A stretch of 64,000 bases of DNA, taken from the NCBI GenBank assembly GCA_951213105.1, contig OX578152.1, positions 74,553,680-74,617,679 of the forward strand. The letters are read 5' to 3'. A program made the translations under genes and the position numbers. Below are positions 63,206-64,000 of the stretch, piece after piece. This stretch comes from Amaurobius ferox. Its lineage: Eukaryota; Arthropoda; Arachnida; Araneae; Amaurobiidae. Positions within the stretch are counted from its first letter, which is position 1, and each line of letters opens with the position of its first letter. A model generated the notes under the pieces. That model was not told the origin of the DNA. It did not search any database and saw only the letters and a program-made list of their open reading frames with translations.

Positions 63206-64000
63206 AATAATTGTCTAACGTGTTAGTCTGGGGCAGAATAACGGAGTTTTATCGAAAAGTCTTTCTAGATCTTCCAGAAGCTCTCCCGAAGACGATAAAA
63301 GACAGAATGTTTGCATATTTAACGGTACAAAACCTACCGAAGACAGATGTTTGATTTCTCCGCTTGGAACGTAGAAAATGACAGGATTTTTAAAAGTATT
63401 TCCAAATCTACGGGAAACTCTCCGGTGTCTTACATAAGGCTGAGTCTTTGCAAACTTATCGGTGTCAAAATGGGAGATAGAAAAGTCTTCCCTCCAGAAG
63501 CCTACTCCTCCTGTGATTCAGAAGATTGAATTAAGGTTCTTTAATATAAGGTTGGGCGATCAGCATAGAAAAGTTGTTAGTCTAACGTAGACAAGCTTTG
63601 CATTTCGTCATTCCTGACGTCATGGACCAGGGAGGATTTTGAAACTTGTTGCCAGCGAGTTTTCCCATTATTTTAATTAAAAATTGTTTCTTAATTTTGA
63701 AGTGGTTACATCTAGACGCATACAACTTGCGCAGAGATTTTTAATTGTGCTGTGCACACCTTCCTCAGTGATGTTCAAGGATATTCTCGGTCTCTTCAGA
63801 GAGTCCGTGAACAAAATGCGCGCGTTTGTATTCATGTGACATCACATGCGCAGAGCCATGTAAACAAAATTACAACCATGTCCGGGATAAGCCACCCCCT
63901 CTCTTAGGTTGAATACTTGCACACTTACAGGATCGACCATGAGACAGAACCTAGCTGAGACAATTTTTAATTAAGACGACTAGTTTCGACGTTAAGCGCT
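63206..64000. other. Unassigned DNA at the window end
   Basis: A 60-codon open frame at 63347-63529 has no recognisable features. No repeat or exon is supported. Confidence 0.35.

Overview
The window looks like an AT-rich arthropod nuclear genome. I cannot tell from it whether the source is a chelicerate, an insect or a crustacean. The evidence is one intron-rich animal gene, introns of up to 23.6 kb, and a dense, nested load of eukaryotic transposable elements (Tc1/mariner, Tigger/pogo, hAT MITEs, Penelope-like retroelements, LINE and SINE). There is no bacterial gene organisation, no operon and no CRISPR array.

The only host gene I can support is the 3' part of a zinc carboxypeptidase (M14 family, carboxypeptidase A/B type) on the + strand. 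It has three consecutive exons at 7661-7863, 31486-31570 and 36765-36946, compatible splice phases, and a polyadenylation signal at 36979. Upstream exons (signal peptide, propeptide, first zinc-ligand motif) must lie before position 1. Residue 255 of the specificity pocket (bovine CPA numbering) aligns with Val, which suggests CPA-like specificity.

Layout. 1-7.2 kb: AT-rich DNA with five (TA)n tracts, a hairpin-ended repeat, and two 5'-truncated reverse transcriptases on opposite strands, probably Penelope-like. One is followed by a strongly structured 3' RNA region. 7.66 kb: carboxypeptidase exon. 8.8-16.7 kb: hairpin-ended repeats (families A, B and C here), a MITE packed with GTCAC/TGACGT motifs, and a small hAT-like MITE. 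17.7-19.5 kb: a decayed Tc1 element, itself hit by a SINE whose 5' head is a complete 5S rRNA-like sequence. 21.2-25.0 kb: a hAT MITE and a nearly intact Tigger element. 25.4-31.0 kb: a large inverted repeat, a nested repeat and minisatellites. 31.5-37 kb: the last two carboxypeptidase exons, separated by two MITEs. 37.6-45.9 kb: twin hairpins, a 1.5-kb tandem duplication and more copies of families A-D. 46-53 kb: diverged duplications, a SINE, a 24-bp minisatellite, a possible decayed hammerhead motif and further A/B copies. 54-61 kb: an unidentified GC-richer stretch, a dead LINE and two SINEs. 61-64 kb: mostly unassigned DNA with a diverged family-B-like copy.

The most interesting observations are: (1) at least three diverged non-autonomous families (A, B, C) in which a short motif just inside the 5' end covaries with one arm of a 3' terminal hairpin, as expected for ends recognised together by one kind of transposition machinery; (2) a 5S-plus-tRNA-like composite SINE bounded by its own target-site duplication; (3) the structured RNA region behind a retroelement reverse transcriptase, with three perfect helices and a possible long-range pairing.
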